64,000 nt of DNA, from assembly GCF_044872765.1 (NCBI RefSeq), contig NZ_CP085253.1:558001-622000 (forward strand). The letters run 5' to 3'. Each line of letters starts with the position of its first letter. Within the stretch, counting starts at the first letter, position 1. The notes beneath the pieces were generated by a model. That model saw only the letters and a list, made by a program, of their open reading frames with translations. It did not search any database and was not told the origin of the DNA. The DNA is from Micrococcus sp023147585 (GTDB lineage: Bacteria; Actinomycetota; Actinomycetes; Actinomycetales; Micrococcaceae). Positions 62,497-64,000 of this stretch are shown here, piece by piece. Position numbers and translations under genes: made by a program.

Positions 62497-62967
62497 ATGA
62501 GAGCCGTCCTGCAGCGCGCCCGTTCCGCGTCCGTGACCGTGGTCGACGCCGAGGCCGGCACCCGCGAGGTGGTCGGCGAGCTCGCGGCGCCCGGGCTCAT
62601 GGTCCTGCTGGGAGTGAGCACCGAGGACGGACCCGCCGAGGCGGACGCCCTCGCCGCGAAGGTGGCGCACCTGCGCATGCTCGACGGCGAGGAGTCCCTG
62701 GTGTCCGCCGCCGCGCCGGCCCTCGTGGTCAGCCAGTTCACCCTCCACGGGGACGTCCGCAAGGGCCGCCGCCCGTCCTGGACGAGGGCGGCGCGCGGCG
62801 ATCAGGCGGAGTCGCTGTACGAGCGCTTCCTGGCCGGGCTGGAGGCGGAGGGCGTGCACGTGGAGCGCGGCGTGTTCGGCGCGCAGATGGACGTGGCCCT
62901 CGTGAACGACGGGCCCTTCACGCTGATCGTGGACACCGACGACCTGGCGGGGCCGCGGCGAGGCTGA
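62497..62967 (+). CDS. dtd: D-aminoacyl-tRNA deacylase
   Basis: 156 residues from ATG 62497. It removes D-amino acids from tRNA. MRAVLQRARSASVTV at the start, the SQFTLHGDVRKGRRPSW motif and the cross-subunit motif NDGPFTLIVDT (usually NxGPVT) define the family. A CACAAT hexamer ends 7 bases before the ATG and there is no ribosome-binding site, so the transcript may be leaderless. It converges with aspS, 25 bp away. Confidence 0.95.
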   Translation: MRAVLQRARSASVTVVDAEAGTREVVGELAAPGLMVLLGVSTEDGPAEADALAAKVAHLRMLDGEESLVSAAAPALVVSQFTLHGDVRKGRRPSWTRAARGDQAESLYERFLAGLEAEGVHVERGVFGAQMDVALVNDGPFTLIVDTDDLAGPRRG

Positions 62968-62992
62968 CGACGCCCCCGCCGCGGCCCGAGAG

Positions 62993-64000
62993 TCAGGCCT
63001 GGGGCGCCTCGGCCCTCTCGCCCTCGGCCTTCTTCGGCTCCGGCTTCGCGTCCACACCGGCCTCCTTGCGCTGCTGCGGCGTGATCGGCGCCGGGGCGGC
63101 GGTCAGCGGGTCGAAGCCGCCACCGGTCTTCGGGAAGGCGATGACCTCGCGGATCGACTCGGTGCCGGCCAGCAGCGCCACCACGCGGTCCCAGCCGAAG
63201 GCGATGCCGCCGTGCGGCGGGGCTCCGTACTTGAAGCCCTCGAGCAGGAAGCCGAACTTCTCGTTCGCCTCCTCCTGGGACAGGCCCATGACCTCGAAGA
63301 CGCGCTCCTGCATCTCCTGGCGGTGGATGCGGATGGAGCCGCCGCCGATCTCGTTGCCGTTGCACACGATGTCGTACGCGTAGGCCAGGGCCGAGCCCGG
63401 ATCGGTGTCGAAGGTGTCGGCGAACTCGGGCTTGGGCGAGGTGAACGCGTGGTGCACGGCGGTCCACGTGCCGGAGCCCACGGCCACGTCGCCCGAGGCG
63501 ACCGCGTCGGCGGCGGGCTCGAACATGGGGGCGTCGACGACCCACACGAACGCCCAGTCGGCGTCCTCGGCCTCGACGCCGTTGCCGGCGTCCGTGAAGA
63601 GCTCGCAGCGGCGGCCGATCTCCACGCGGGCCGCGCCGAGCAGCGCGCGGGCCTCCTTGGCGGAGCCGGCGGCGAAGAACACGCAGTCGCCGGGCTCGGC
63701 CCCGACGGCGGCGGCAAGGCCGGCCTTCTCCTCGTCGGTGATGTTCTTGGAGACCGGGCCGGTCAGCGAGCCGTCCTCCTGGACGAGCACGTAGGCCAGG
63801 CCCTTGGCACCGCGCTGCTTGGCCCACTCCTGCCAGGCGTCGAGCGTGCGGCGGGCCTGAGAGGCGCCGCCGGGCATCACGACGGCGCCCACGTACTCGT
63901 TCTGGAACACGCGGAAGGGCGTGTCCTTGAAGTACGCGGTGAGGTCGGTCAGCTCGAGGCCGAAGCGCAGGTCCGGCTTGTCCGAGCCGTACTTCTCCAT
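62993..64000 (-). CDS. aspS: Aspartate-tRNA ligase, C-terminal part (cut by window edge)
   Basis: The last 336 residues; the gene begins beyond the right end. MEKYGSDKPDLRFGLE, the GAD insertion domain with VVMPGGASQARRTLDAW, and then the class II motifs: WTAVHHAFTSPKPE, ALAYDIVCNGNEIGGGSIRIH-like segment and motif 3 APPHGGIAFGWDRVVALLAG. The C-terminal 35 residues are a Lys/Glu/Ala/Pro-rich tail. The bacterial-type architecture with GAD insertion is clear. Whether it is discriminating or also charges tRNA-Asn cannot be judged from this part. Confidence 0.96.
   Translation of the reverse strand: MEKYGSDKPDLRFGLELTDLTAYFKDTPFRVFQNEYVGAVVMPGGASQARRTLDAWQEWAKQRGAKGLAYVLVQEDGSLTGPVSKNITDEEKAGLAAAVGAEPGDCVFFAAGSAKEARALLGAARVEIGRRCELFTDAGNGVEAEDADWAFVWVVDAPMFEPAADAVASGDVAVGSGTWTAVHHAFTSPKPEFADTFDTDPGSALAYAYDIVCNGNEIGGGSIRIHRQEMQERVFEVMGLSQEEANEKFGFLLEGFKYGAPPHGGIAFGWDRVVALLAGTESIREVIAFPKTGGGFDPLTAAPAPITPQQRKEAGVDAKPEPKKAEGERAEAPQA

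Overview
The window is very GC-rich, with many GTG starts, dense 4-bp gene overlaps and hallmark actinobacterial genes: an mIHF-type integration host factor, a PriA without helicase motifs, and a pyrR-pyrB-pyrC-X-carA-carB-pyrF operon. Gene content and order suggest a Micrococcaceae chromosome, most likely Micrococcus. The species name is inference; no rRNA gene is present to confirm it.

Bases 1 to about 21,110 are the right-hand part of a siphovirus-type prophage. Its terminase, integrase and lysogeny genes must lie to the left of the window. On the plus strand the late genes follow the usual order: portal (3' end), scaffold, major capsid protein, head-tail connectors, major tail protein, tail assembly chaperone pair, tape measure, Dit, Tal/hub and two tandem paralogous tail-tip proteins. 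Next come small membrane proteins, a three-module endolysin, a holin-like protein with a collagen-like tail, and a collagen-containing fibre. A bidirectional terminator at 17491-17538 closes this block. A minus-strand accessory block follows: a pair of small similar proteins (one a lipoprotein), a low-GC repeat-rich control region, an ArdA anti-restriction protein with an unknown partner, and a DNA methyltransferase fused to a nuclease-like domain.

The prophage ends inside comEC. Reading leftward, the ComEC frame is intact up to the conserved SHLSAVSG segment and then turns into unrelated sequence at about 21,115. The lysogen therefore carries a split competence channel gene next to an intact comEA.

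From 21.1 kb on the window is chromosomal and mostly minus strand. It holds comEA, degV, leuS, a YkvI-like membrane protein, and two adjacent decayed genes: glpK (internal deletion plus frameshift) and a phoX-like phosphatase (frameshift in a C-run, no signal peptide). An alpha/beta hydrolase (plus), priA, metK, coaBC, rpoZ, gmk and mihF follow. The pyrimidine operon (47.6 to 38.6 kb) is preceded by a leader with a match to the PyrR RNA-binding loop next to the pyrR ribosome-binding site. Upstream lies a long run of overlapping genes (57607-58020 gene, alaS, ruvX, mltG, aroE, aroC, aroK, aroB, efp, nusB) that joins translation, cell-wall and shikimate functions. The window ends with rpsD, rarA, a secreted choice-of-anchor I protein (plus), dtd (plus) and the 3' part of aspS.
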